Part shown: one piece after another, positions 1 to 7,200 of the stretch
How positions within the stretch are numbered: position 1 is the stretch's first letter
How the letters are laid out: each line of letters begins with the position of its first letter
NCBI GenBank assembly: GCA_050292445.1
Contig: JBNKLQ010000277.1
Span: 1-7,776, forward strand
Reading direction: 5' to 3'
DNA: 7,776 nt
From: Leptofilum sp050292445
GTDB lineage: Bacteria > Chloroflexota > Anaerolineae > Promineifilales > Promineifilaceae
The notes under the pieces: model-generated
Told to the model about the DNA's origin: nothing
The model's database searches: none
The model's input: the letters and a program-made list of their open reading frames with translations, nothing else
Program-made: the position numbers and the translations under genes

Positions 1-5
1 CTTAT

Positions 6-61
6 CCACAGATGGCACAGATTTTGTCGCTTCGCTTATGTTTAATCTGTGTAATCTGTGG
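6..61. repeat. Imperfect inverted repeat (CACAGATTA-type intergenic palindrome)
   Basis: The left arm 6-23 (CCACAGATGGCACAGATT) is the reverse complement of the right arm 44-61 (AATCTGTGTAATCTGTGG) with 16 of 18 positions matching and a 20-nt loop. Each arm is itself two copies of ACAGAT spaced 9 bp apart. It lies just beyond the stop codon of the membrane-protein gene that ends at 81, so transcripts of that gene would run through it and could fold at their 3' end. There is no U-run after the stem, so I do not call it an intrinsic terminator. Similar CACAGATTA palindromes are, from memory, common between genes of environmental bacteria; copy number in this genome is unknown. Confidence 0.6.
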
Positions 62-80
62 TTAATTTGCTTCTCTGTTC

Positions 81-518
81 TTATGCAATTTGGGGGCCGC
101 GCCGGTAGCTGGGGCCCATGCCGCCGATGTATTCGGCTTGTCCAAAACCCAGTACGGGGATGAAGACGAAGGGCAGGAAGGTAACGCCGAGGGCAAAGAG
201 AACGCCGCGTCCAAAGGAGCGAGCCGTACCAAAGGCGAGAATCGCCCAAAGGGTGGCGTTCACGCCAGGGATAAACAGGATGGCTAAATACCACCACGGC
301 CGTCCAATCATTTCCAGCCATAAAATAACGTTGTAAAGCGGGATTAAGCTTTTCCAACCCGGATGACCTGCTTTTTCAAACAGCTTCCAGATACCGGCAA
401 TCGTTACGACGGCAATACCGAGAACGACAATCATAAAGATGATGGCGGGAACCATGCTCACGTCGTCGCTGCTTTGTGCAGCAATGGTGGCTAAGGTTGT
501 TGTGTGTGTTAAGTTCAT
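81..518 (-). CDS. Small integral membrane protein, DUF5684 family
   Basis: A 145-residue protein of unknown biochemical function, predicted to sit in the cytoplasmic membrane. Hydrophobic segments lie at about residues 22-46, 75-97 and 106-124. Between the first two is the family-like stretch AGHPGWKSLIPLYN (50-63), followed by GRPWW (72-76), a small-residue segment around PGVN, and LPFVFIPVLGFGQAEY (115-130). This order, 'AGxPGW..LIPxYN - KPWW - LPFxFxPxLGFG.A.Y', is what I recognise as DUF5684, often annotated as hypothetical or signal-peptidase-like. The start is placed at 518 rather than the in-frame ATG at 572 because AAGGAGT (531-525) sits 6 nt upstream of 518, while the farther ATG has no such site and would add a polar 18-residue extension. 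It appears to be transcribed alone. The family call is from pattern memory; the function is unknown. Confidence 0.8.
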   Translation of the reverse strand: MNLTHTTTLATIAAQSSDDVSMVPAIIFMIVVLGIAVVTIAGIWKLFEKAGHPGWKSLIPLYNVILWLEMIGRPWWYLAILFIPGVNATLWAILAFGTARSFGRGVLFALGVTFLPFVFIPVLGFGQAEYIGGMGPSYRRGPQIA

Positions 519-524
519 TGGTTG

Positions 525-531
525 ACTCCTT
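525..531 (-). promoter_or_regulatory. Ribosome binding site of the DUF5684 gene
   Basis: Reading the minus strand, AAGGAGT at 531-525 is followed by a 6-nt spacer and the ATG at 518-516. This strong Shine-Dalgarno match decides the start codon against the upstream in-frame ATG at 572. Confidence 0.8.
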
Positions 532-915
532 GTTGTGTTGAGTAATTTAAATGATGGAAACGGCCGTTTCATCGTCCGTTTCTACATTTGACCCTGTACC
601 ATCGGACAATGTACGGTTGTTCACCGGATAATCATGGGCAAATAGATTTGCAATGGCATTCAAAAAAGCAAGTGCATAAAAAAATATAGATCACACGCTT
701 CAACCCCTTTGCGTGAAATCAATGGTCAGGCCGGCCCTTCAACAGTTATCCAACTGCTTTCGCCAGGTTTATCCCATTTGGGAAACAAGCCGCTTGCGCG
801 ACACGGTCTCGGCAATAAATTGCGTCAACCATCAGGGGTACTGACCTGAATAATTTGTGCAGATGTCTTCAGAAACAATCTGTTTTTGTGATGTGTGGGG
901 AGGATAACAAGGCAA

Positions 916-934
916 ACGCTTAAGAAACGCTTAA
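916..934 (+). promoter_or_regulatory. Tandem CGCTTAA heptamers at 11-bp spacing (candidate SARP operator, regulator A)
   Basis: The heptamer CGCTTAA occurs at 917-923 and again at 928-934, exactly 11 bp apart. The 11-bp units AAACGCTTAAG and AAACGCTTAAA, which directly follow each other from 914, differ at one position. A GGTAATC follows at 940-946. SARP regulators of actinobacteria are known to bind heptameric direct repeats separated by 4 bp, that is with 11-bp periodicity. The same heptamer pair at the same spacing lies ahead of the paralogous regulator at 4113-4130. The site is 229 bp upstream of the regulator A start codon, so a promoter close to it would give a long leader. Operator function is inferred from geometry and recurrence only. 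Confidence 0.5.
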
Positions 935-1103
935 AGATTGGTAATCTTGCCACAGAGTTGGCAGATACCAGTGAAACTAACGGACAGGGGCGGCAATTAT
1001 TGAAAATTAGCAAAAGCGCCTGCGTCTTTTTTCTCAAAACTCATTCGCTACAATATTCCCGACCAATCACCCCTTTATCCTCTTCAATCCGTCTCTTTTT
1101 TCA

Positions 1104-1112
1104 TGTTATGAT
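1104..1112 (+). promoter_or_regulatory. Possible extended -10 promoter element for regulator A
   Basis: TGTTATGAT at 1104-1112 fits an extended -10 (TGn followed by TATGAT, one change from TATAAT). A weak -35 candidate, TTCAAT (1083-1088), lies 18 bp upstream. It would start transcription near 1119, about 44 nt before the start codon at 1163. Two direct repeats follow: AAATAACA at 1119-1126 and 1141-1148, and AGTAAGCAAA at 1134-1143 and 1149-1158. The call is weak because the region is AT-rich. Confidence 0.3.
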
Positions 1113-1162
1113 AGTCAAAAATAACAGATGCTGAGTAAGCAAATAACAAGTAAGCAAAAATT

Positions 1163-3820
1163 ATGGTCAAACGTATCACGCTATTTGACGGCTTAACTGT
1201 GACCCAAATAGACAAGCCGATCCCGAAACTGGTTTCTCGCAAGGCAGATATATTGCTGGCGTATCTGGCACGGGAACAACGGCCGTTTCCCCGCGAACAA
1301 GTAGCCACCTTGCTGTGGCCGGACAGCCCCCAAAAGCAAGCTCTCTCCAATTTACGCACCTTGATCTCCAGTTTGCGCAAGCACGCTGCTGATTTTGTGA
1401 CCATCACACGGCAAACGGTTGCGATCAAGCCGGACGTGTGGGTGGATACGGCCGTTTTTCAACAACACCTCACCCGCGCCGACAACAACTGGCCGGAGGC
1501 CAGCGCCATCGCCCAGGCTGAAGACGCATTGGCCTTGTATCATGGCGAATTCCTGGATGGTATCCTGGTAGACGGCAGTTTTGAGCTGGAAAGCTGGATG
1601 CAAACCAACCGCGATCACCTGCGCCGGTTGGTAAACGTCATGCGGCAAAAACTCATCGACCATTATTTGCGCCAGGGCGACTATGCCGCAGGCATCGAAC
1701 ACGCCCACGCACTGCTGCAAGACGATCCGCTAGACGAAGCCGCACACCGGCAGATGATGATATTGTTCGCCCGCAGCGGGCAGCGGAGCGCGGCCATCGA
1801 GCAGTACGAAACCTGCCGCCGCATGCTTGACGAAGAACTGGGTGTAGAGCCGGATGACGAAACGACAGCCTTATTGCGCCGTATCGAATTGGCCGACAAC
1901 AACCTATCCGCCAATTTGCCTGTGCCGCTGACCACCTTTGTCGGTCGTGCCCAAGAGCGGTTGCAAATCGGCAAACGCTTGCGCGATGGGCAAACCCGCT
2001 TGCTAACACTCATCGGGCTGGGCGGTATTGGCAAGACGCGGTTAGCCATCCAAATTGCCCACGATATGGCCGGCCATTACCTCAATGGCGTCTACTTTGT
2101 GCCGTTGGCACCGCTGGAGTCGGCCGATTTTTTGGTGTCGGCCATCGCAGCGGCCGTTCATTTGGATTTTGCCGGACAGGGTGATCCCAAAATGCAGTTG
2201 TTCAACCATCTGCGTGAAAAAGAATTGCTGCTGGTGTTGGAAAATGTGCATACTGCCTGGACCTACGCCGTGACAGGCACCGATTTTGACATTGCCGACC
2301 GCAGTTTGGCCACCCTGGCTTTGTATTACAATCACAAAGGATTATTTACTGAAGGTGCGGGGTTGGTAGAAACGGCCGTACATCGTTTTGAAGCCGTCGT
2401 CCAGCCGGAAAATCCGGCCCACTGCGATTTATTATCCCGACTGTACGCCGCCTGGTCAGAGCTGGGCAATTTCATCCCCCATTACGATCAGGCCATCGCC
2501 GCCGCCAGGCAAGCCATCAGATGGGGAGAGTTGGGGCAAAATATCAAAAATCAGGCTACCGGTTACCGTTTGCAAGGTTGGTACTACTACCGCAAAGGAG
2601 ATTACGACAGTGCCACTGAATATGCCCATAAGGGCATGGAGATGGCACAGACTTTGTTAGCGGAACAAGAGGTTGCCGCTGCTGCCCGTGCCATGAGTGC
2701 GATTTTGGTACGGCAGGGCAGCTACCGCCAAGCCGCAGAATACGCCCAACATGCCGCCACCCTGTTCCAAAAAACCGGCAATTATTGGGGAAACGCAAAA
2801 GCGTTAAATATGCTGGGGATTAGCTATTGGTATTTGGGGGATTATGACAGATCCAAACAACACTATCAGCAGTCAATGTCTCTTTACCAGGAACTGAGTA
2901 ATAGTGAAGGGGAAACCATTGCCTTAGGCAATTTGGGGTTGATTGCCGTTCAACAGCGCAATTATGAAGAAGCCAAACACCTTTATCAACGTACTTTGCA
3001 CAATTTTCGCCATGTCGGTGACCGGTGGGGTGAAAGTTGGGCATTAAACAGTTTGGGTAATCTGGCGGCTGAATGCATGAATTTTGATGAGGCGTTGCGC
3101 TATTGCCGTGAGGCGGCTCGCGTTGCTGCCGGGGTGGGAGGGCATTTGGTAGAAAGCGACTCGTTACGCAATCTGGGATATATCCATTGGCGATTGGGGG
3201 CCTATGCCCGCGCCGATGCGTATTTCCGGCAAAGCGCAGTGATTCTAAGTGAGAGAAGCGATGCTCATGACGAAGGGAACATTTTCCATGACCGTAGTTG
3301 GTTGGCGCATGATTGGGGTGATCATGATACCGCGCTGACATATGCGCAGCAGGCCCTGGCGATAGGCGAGGCAAACGAGAATATGCCCACGCAAGCGGCG
3401 GCATTAACGGCGCTGGGAAACGCACTTGCTGCCATGGATGATTGGTCGACAGCGGAGGCAGCCTATCGCCGCGCATTGCCGTTATGGGATAATTTACAAC
3501 AACCACAGCGAGCGGTTGACGCGCAGGCAGGGCTGATCAGAATTGCACTGGGGCAGGGGGATTGGGCAACGGCCGTTACCACTGCGAATGAGATTTTGGC
3601 CTATTTCACCACGCATTCCATTTATAGCGTTCTTTCCCCCTTCGGTGCGTATATGGCCTGCGTGCAGGCTTTGCAAGCAGCTAACGATTCGCGTGCGGAT
3701 GAGGTCCTGGCAGAAGCACAGAGGGCATTGGCAGAAACGGCCGTTTCCATCCAAAACGCTTCGTTACGCCGCTCTTATTTACATAACGTGTCATCCCATC
3801 GGATACTACAAGCCATGTGA
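1163..3820 (+). CDS. SARP/BTAD-family transcriptional regulator with truncated NB-ARC domain and TPR tail (regulator A)
   Basis: An 885-residue cytoplasmic regulator. Residues 1-95 form an OmpR/SARP-type winged helix (ITLFDGLTV at the start; SRKAD, REQVATLLWPD, QALSNLRTLISSLRK). Residues about 103-243 form the BTAD domain (EDALALYHGEFLDG, DPLDEAAHRQMM, FARSGQRSAAIEQYETC, LGVEPDDET). Residues 256-361 are the first half of an NB-ARC/STAND ATPase with P-loop GLGGIGKT (285-292; K291, T292), ending at LLLVLEN. From 363 the protein continues directly into about nine TPR-like helical pairs and ends with the motif RRSYLHNVSSHR. Compared with the paralogue at 4206-7511, about 254 residues are missing in frame at E360: Walker B Asp, sensor 1, ARC and winged helix. 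The start is supported by ungapped alignment to the paralogue; no Shine-Dalgarno is visible. DNA binding is likely; normal ATP-switch behaviour is doubtful. It could be a functional variant or an early pseudogene. Confidence 0.85.
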   Translation: MVKRITLFDGLTVTQIDKPIPKLVSRKADILLAYLAREQRPFPREQVATLLWPDSPQKQALSNLRTLISSLRKHAADFVTITRQTVAIKPDVWVDTAVFQQHLTRADNNWPEASAIAQAEDALALYHGEFLDGILVDGSFELESWMQTNRDHLRRLVNVMRQKLIDHYLRQGDYAAGIEHAHALLQDDPLDEAAHRQMMILFARSGQRSAAIEQYETCRRMLDEELGVEPDDETTALLRRIELADNNLSANLPVPLTTFVGRAQERLQIGKRLRDGQTRLLTLIGLGGIGKTRLAIQIAHDMAGHYLNGVYFVPLAPLESADFLVSAIAAAVHLDFAGQGDPKMQLFNHLREKELLLVLENVHTAWTYAVTGTDFDIADRSLATLALYYNHKGLFTEGAGLVETAVHRFEAVVQPENPAHCDLLSRLYAAWSELGNFIPHYDQAIAAARQAIRWGELGQNIKNQATGYRLQGWYYYRKGDYDSATEYAHKGMEMAQTLLAEQEVAAAARAMSAILVRQGSYRQAAEYAQHAATLFQKTGNYWGNAKALNMLGISYWYLGDYDRSKQHYQQSMSLYQELSNSEGETIALGNLGLIAVQQRNYEEAKHLYQRTLHNFRHVGDRWGESWALNSLGNLAAECMNFDEALRYCREAARVAAGVGGHLVESDSLRNLGYIHWRLGAYARADAYFRQSAVILSERSDAHDEGNIFHDRSWLAHDWGDHDTALTYAQQALAIGEANENMPTQAAALTALGNALAAMDDWSTAEAAYRRALPLWDNLQQPQRAVDAQAGLIRIALGQGDWATAVTTANEILAYFTTHSIYSVLSPFGAYMACVQALQAANDSRADEVLAEAQRALAETAVSIQNASLRRSYLHNVSSHRILQAM

Positions 3821-4048
3821 GGCGGCCATCTTCTGTGTATCAATCTGCCGCTTAAAATAAAATTCATTTGCGCCCAATGCCACCGGATGCACGGTCACCA
3901 ATTCCCAGCCTCTGCGCCCCATTTCGGTGAGGACAGTTAAACGGCCGTTTACCGGCGGCGTCTCCACCCGACTCGGATACGAAATCGTAAATTGTGTCAT
4001 TTCCGATGTTTCTAGTGCCGTAACAATACAATATTCCCATTTATTCAT
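3806..4048 (-). CDS. Small DUF4177-like protein
   Basis: An 80-residue soluble protein of unknown function. It begins MNKWEYCIV, has a central EMGRRGWELV (42-51) and a late EFYFKR (62-67). This 'KWEYkvv ... LgxxGWELV ... FYFKR' layout is the pattern I recognise as DUF4177, a small alpha/beta fold usually of 60-80 residues; the C-terminal tail QIDTQKMAASHGL is extra. The start has a good ribosome binding site (GAGGAA, 4060-4055, 6-nt spacer). The last 15 nt overlap the 3' end of regulator A tail to tail, and the 5' end faces regulator B across 157 bp. The codons for NGR (34-36) come from an ACGGCCGT palindrome at 3941-3948. Whether it works with the flanking regulators is unknown; only its position between them suggests so. 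Confidence 0.75.
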   Translation of the reverse strand: MNKWEYCIVTALETSEMTQFTISYPSRVETPPVNGRLTVLTEMGRRGWELVTVHPVALGANEFYFKRQIDTQKMAASHGL

Positions 4049-4054
4049 TGCTCA

Positions 4055-4060
4055 TTCCTC
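4055..4060 (-). promoter_or_regulatory. Ribosome binding site of the DUF4177-like gene
   Basis: On the minus strand GAGGAA at 4060-4055 lies 6 nt before the ATG at 4048-4046. It supports this short gene as real, in contrast to the two large regulator genes, which have no visible Shine-Dalgarno. Confidence 0.65.
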
Positions 4061-4076
4061 AATTTTCATCGACATC

Positions 4077-4106
4077 TTCTCATTTCCTGTGATAGCATCG
4101 TATAAA
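4077..4106 (+). promoter_or_regulatory. Candidate sigma-70-like promoter for regulator B
   Basis: TTCTCA (4077-4082, four of six matches to TTGACA) and TATAAA (4101-4106, five of six matches to TATAAT) are separated by 18 bp. Transcription would begin near 4113, inside or just before the CGCTTAA repeat, and the leader would contain the whole heptamer hairpin. A protein bound at the repeat would then sit on the start point, which would suit repression; an activator model would need a different promoter. Assigned by eye only. Confidence 0.35.
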
Positions 4107-4112
4107 AAGGAA

Positions 4113-4130
4113 CGCTTAAAGAGCGCTTAA
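4113..4130 (+). promoter_or_regulatory. Tandem CGCTTAA heptamers at 11-bp spacing (candidate SARP operator, regulator B)
   Basis: CGCTTAA occurs at 4113-4119 and 4124-4130, exactly 11 bp apart, matching the pair at 917-934 ahead of regulator A. The surrounding units are GAACGCTTAAA and GAGCGCTTAAT. A GGTAATC follows at 4134-4140, as it does (at 940-946) in the other copy. The site lies 75 bp upstream of regulator B and 64 bp upstream of the divergent DUF4177-like gene, so it could affect both. The heptamer-plus-4-bp geometry is that of known SARP sites; binding itself is inferred. Confidence 0.55.
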
Positions 4131-4133
4131 TTC

Positions 4134-4203
4134 GGTAATCGGTAATCAGTGAACGGTAAACAGTAACCGATTACCGTTTACTGATTACTGGTTACTGAAT
4201 ACT
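4134..4203 (+). repeat. Ten-unit heptamer array forming a 30-bp hairpin in the leader of regulator B
   Basis: Seventy bases divide exactly into ten 7-bp units. The first five read GGTAATC, GGTAATC, AGTGAAC, GGTAAAC, AGTAACC. The next five read GATTACC, GTTTACT, GATTACT, GGTTACT, GAATACT, the inverted form of the same word. Bases 4130-4159 pair with 4171-4200 around an 11-nt loop; 26 of 30 pairs are Watson-Crick and the remaining four are all G-U in RNA, so the mRNA stem is uninterrupted. The stem ends 5 nt before the ATG at 4206, leaving only ACTCC and no Shine-Dalgarno. It may limit ribosome access or may simply be a dispersed repeat of the genome. Confidence 0.75.
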
Positions 4204-4205
4204 CC

Positions 4206-7200
4206 ATGCAAAAACGCATCACCCTCCTCGGCGGCCTGACTGTAACGAAGGATGGCCAACCGATACCGAAACTCATATCGCGCAAGGCAGATGCCCTGCT
4301 GGCTTATCTGGCACATGAGCAGCGGGCGCACAGCCGTGAGGCGTTAGCAACGCTGCTCTGGGACGAAAGGTCGCAAAAGCAGGCGCTGTCCAATTTGCGT
4401 ACGCTGCTCTCCAACTTGCGTAAACATGCCGCTGACTTTGTCACGATTACGCGCAAAACGGCCGTTATCAACGACGACGTGTGGGTAGATACGGCCGTTT
4501 TCCAACAACACCTCGCGGATAACCAACTCGAAGATGCCCTTGCGCTGTACCAGGGTGATTTTTTAGACGGGGTGCTGTTGCGTGGCTGCCTTGAACTCGA
4601 AAACTGGATTCAGCACCAGTGCGAACAGCAGCGGCAGCAGGTCATTGGCGTGTACAGTCAACACATCACCAAATGCTTGCAGCAAGGGGAGTATCACGAT
4701 GGCATCCACCACGCCACGCGCCTGCTGGAAATGGACCCGTGGAACGAAGAAACACACCGCCAAATGATGCAGCTTTTGGCTCGCAGCGGGCAGCGACAGG
4801 CGGCACTGGCCCAGTACGAAACCTGCGTCCAACTGCTGGATGATGAGCTTGGTTTGCCACCTGAACCAGAAACAACCGCTTTATTTGAGCGCATTCAATC
4901 TGCAGCAGAAACACCTGCTGTCAATTTACCCACCTTAACAACGGCTTTTATTGGTCGCGAACAAGAGTTAACCCAGTGTGTACAGCAACTGCGTGATCCT
5001 GACTGCCGCCTGTTAACGCTGATTGGGCTGGGCGGCATTGGCAAAACGCGGCTGGCTTTGCAAGCGGCCGCTGCGCTGCAATCTGATTTTTTGAATGGGG
5101 TTTACTTTGTGCCGCTGGCGGCCATTGAATCGCCGGATGGGATGATAACGGCTGTTGCCGAAACTATCAACGCCCCCTTTACTGCCAACAGCATCAGCGG
5201 GCTGCACAACTATTTGCGCGGCAAAGAGATGCTGCTCGTGTTAGACAACTTTGAACAGTTACTGCCTGCCGCCACACAGATTGCCGACTTGCTGCGCCAC
5301 GCGCCTGCCGTTAAAGTGCTGGTCACTTCCCGTGTGCGCCTTGATTTACGGGCTGAATGGCTGCTGGAATTATCCGGGTTGGCTTACGCGGGCAAAGACA
5401 GCCCCGCTGTCCAGCTTTTTGCGCAACGTGCGCGCACCATCGCGCCAGATTTTGAGTTGACGCCCAATTTACCGCACGTGACTCGTATTTGTGAGATTGT
5501 GCATGGGATGCCGTTGGGGATTGAACTGGCATCAGCATGGATACGCGTGCTGACGCCTGGGCAAATTGTGCAGCAAATTGAGCAAAATCTTGATTTGCTA
5601 GCCACAACCGCGCAAGATGTGCCGCAAAGGCAGCGCAGTTTAACGGCCGTTTTCGATTCCGTCTGGTCACTGCTCAATCAAACTGAGCAGCAAACCTTTG
5701 CCCAACTCAGCGTATTTCGCGGCAACTTCGATTTAGCGGCTTTTTTAGAAATCACTGGCGCGTCACCGTGGACGCTGGCCGCGCTGGTGGAAAAATCGCT
5801 GCTGCAAAAAGAAGAGGGTGGCACCTATCGTTTGGTGGAACTGCTGCGATTGTACAGCGCTGCCAGGTTGAGCCAGTCAGGGTTAGATGAAGCCGCCACA
5901 CACCAGCGCCACAGCCAACATTACCTTACCTTTTTACAAGCACAACACAAGCGATTAAAAGGTCGTGAGCAGGACACTGCTTTACAAGCCATTAGCTGGG
6001 AGCGAGAAAATATTCGTGCTGCCTGGTTATGGGCAGCCCATCAGACCGACACCCAGGCCATTCACGACAGCAGCCCCGGATTGACCAGCTTTTACCGGCG
6101 CTATGGCCCCTTTGCTGAAGGGATTGATTTGCTGCAAGCAGCGCTTTCAAAGCTGCAACAGCAATCAACTGCCGAGGCTAATCACAGCCGGTTAGTTGCC
6201 GTCACAGTTGCCCAGCTTTTGGTCAGCCAGGGGCATTTGCTGCACGAATCGAGCCGGCATGATGAAGCACTGGCCGTGCTGAACAAGGCCGAACCTTTGT
6301 TGGAAACGATTGCAGACCCGCCAATTCACACGCGTTATTTGATCGAAAAAGGGCGTGTTTATTGGCGCAAAAGTGAACATGAAACGGCCGTTTTCTGGAT
6401 TCAATCAGCTTTAACCCACAGTCGTGATCATCAATTGGCGGGGCTTGAAGCCCAGGCGCTGGCATTTTTAGGGGCGATTGCCATCCAGCAGGCCGACTAC
6501 ACAACGGCCGTATCCTATTATCAGCAGGCGCTGCCTATCGCCCAACAGAGTGGCGACCGGGAGCAAGAAGCCAGGATCGTAAACAATTTGGGCGTCTATT
6601 ACACCGAGACGGGTGATTTTTTGCAGGCGCAGCAGTGCCATGAACGCTCACTGCAAATCAAGCAGGAAATTGGTGATGTGCGCGGGCAAGCGATGTCGCT
6701 TAGCAATTTGGGTGTGATCGCCATGGGGCGTGGCCGCTACATCAAATCTAAAGAATACTTAGAAAAAAGCCGCCGCTTGCGTGTCCAGTTGGGCGACCGA
6801 CGTGGCGAGGGGCGCATGTACATGAACCTGGGTCGAGTCGCTGCCCACCTTGGGCAGTATGATAAAGCTACACGTTTACTGCAACAATCATTGGCGATTG
6901 CGCAAGAAGTGAATTCGCCCCTGGCGGAAAGCGAAGCAGTGATTGTGTTGGGCATCATTGCCGCACAGGTCGGCGACTATCAAAAAGCACATTTACTTTG
7001 CTGTCAGGCACTGAATTATGCTGAAAAGTTTCAGCATTGGTCTCTGGTGGGACACGCGCAGCAATGGCGCAGTCAAGCTTTGTTAGGTTTGGGACGCATT
7101 CAGGAAGCTGTGGGATTGTTCCAAACTGCATTGACGCTGCGGCAAGAGCTGGGCGAGGTGAATTTGATTGTGGAATCGCAGGCGGGGTTGGCCGGTGCGC

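Larger units (their letters stand above)
573..1162. other. 590-bp intergenic region with no convincing gene
   Basis: No open frame here resembles a known protein. The two longest frames (895-1134 plus, starting at GTG, and 825-1037 minus) overlap each other, lack recognisable domains and have no good ribosome binding site. The stretch does hold the CGCTTAA tandem repeat (916-934), a possible extended -10 element (1104-1112) and short direct repeats just before the start codon of regulator A. An ACGGCCGT palindrome lies just outside it, at 560-567. It is most plausibly a long regulatory leader. A structured RNA cannot be excluded, but I saw no long stem there. Confidence 0.5.

Noticed and set aside
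519..572. N-terminal extension of the DUF5684 gene to the ATG at 572
   Set aside because: The 18 extra residues include KRPF, encoded by a HIP-like palindrome, and no ribosome binding site precedes 572, while 518 has a strong one.
825..1037. 70-codon open frame on the minus strand
   Set aside because: Composition looks random, with no family resemblance or start signal.
895..1134. 79-codon open frame on the plus strand starting with GTG
   Set aside because: No recognisable domain, no ribosome binding site that stands out, and it overlaps both an opposing frame and the candidate promoter of regulator A.
2068..2075. GGCCGGCC palindromes at 729-736 and 2068-2075 and GCGGCCGC near 5065
   Set aside because: They are isolated occurrences of GC palindromes and do not form a repeated family like ACGGCCGT.
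10..2657. 18-bp near match between 10-27 and 2640-2657 (one mismatch, AGATGGCACAG core)
   Set aside because: One copy is in a coding TPR region and the other in the left palindrome; no shared flanks or structure, so probably coincidence.
2820..3506. 228-codon open frame on the minus strand inside regulator A
   Set aside because: It lies wholly antisense to the TPR repeats, is rich in Pro/His/Asn as expected from the complement of the coding frame, and has no family resemblance.
4134..4203. Heptamer array as a CRISPR or transposon end
   Set aside because: Units are 7 bp with no spacers, and no cas or transposase gene is in the window; the hairpin interpretation fits better.
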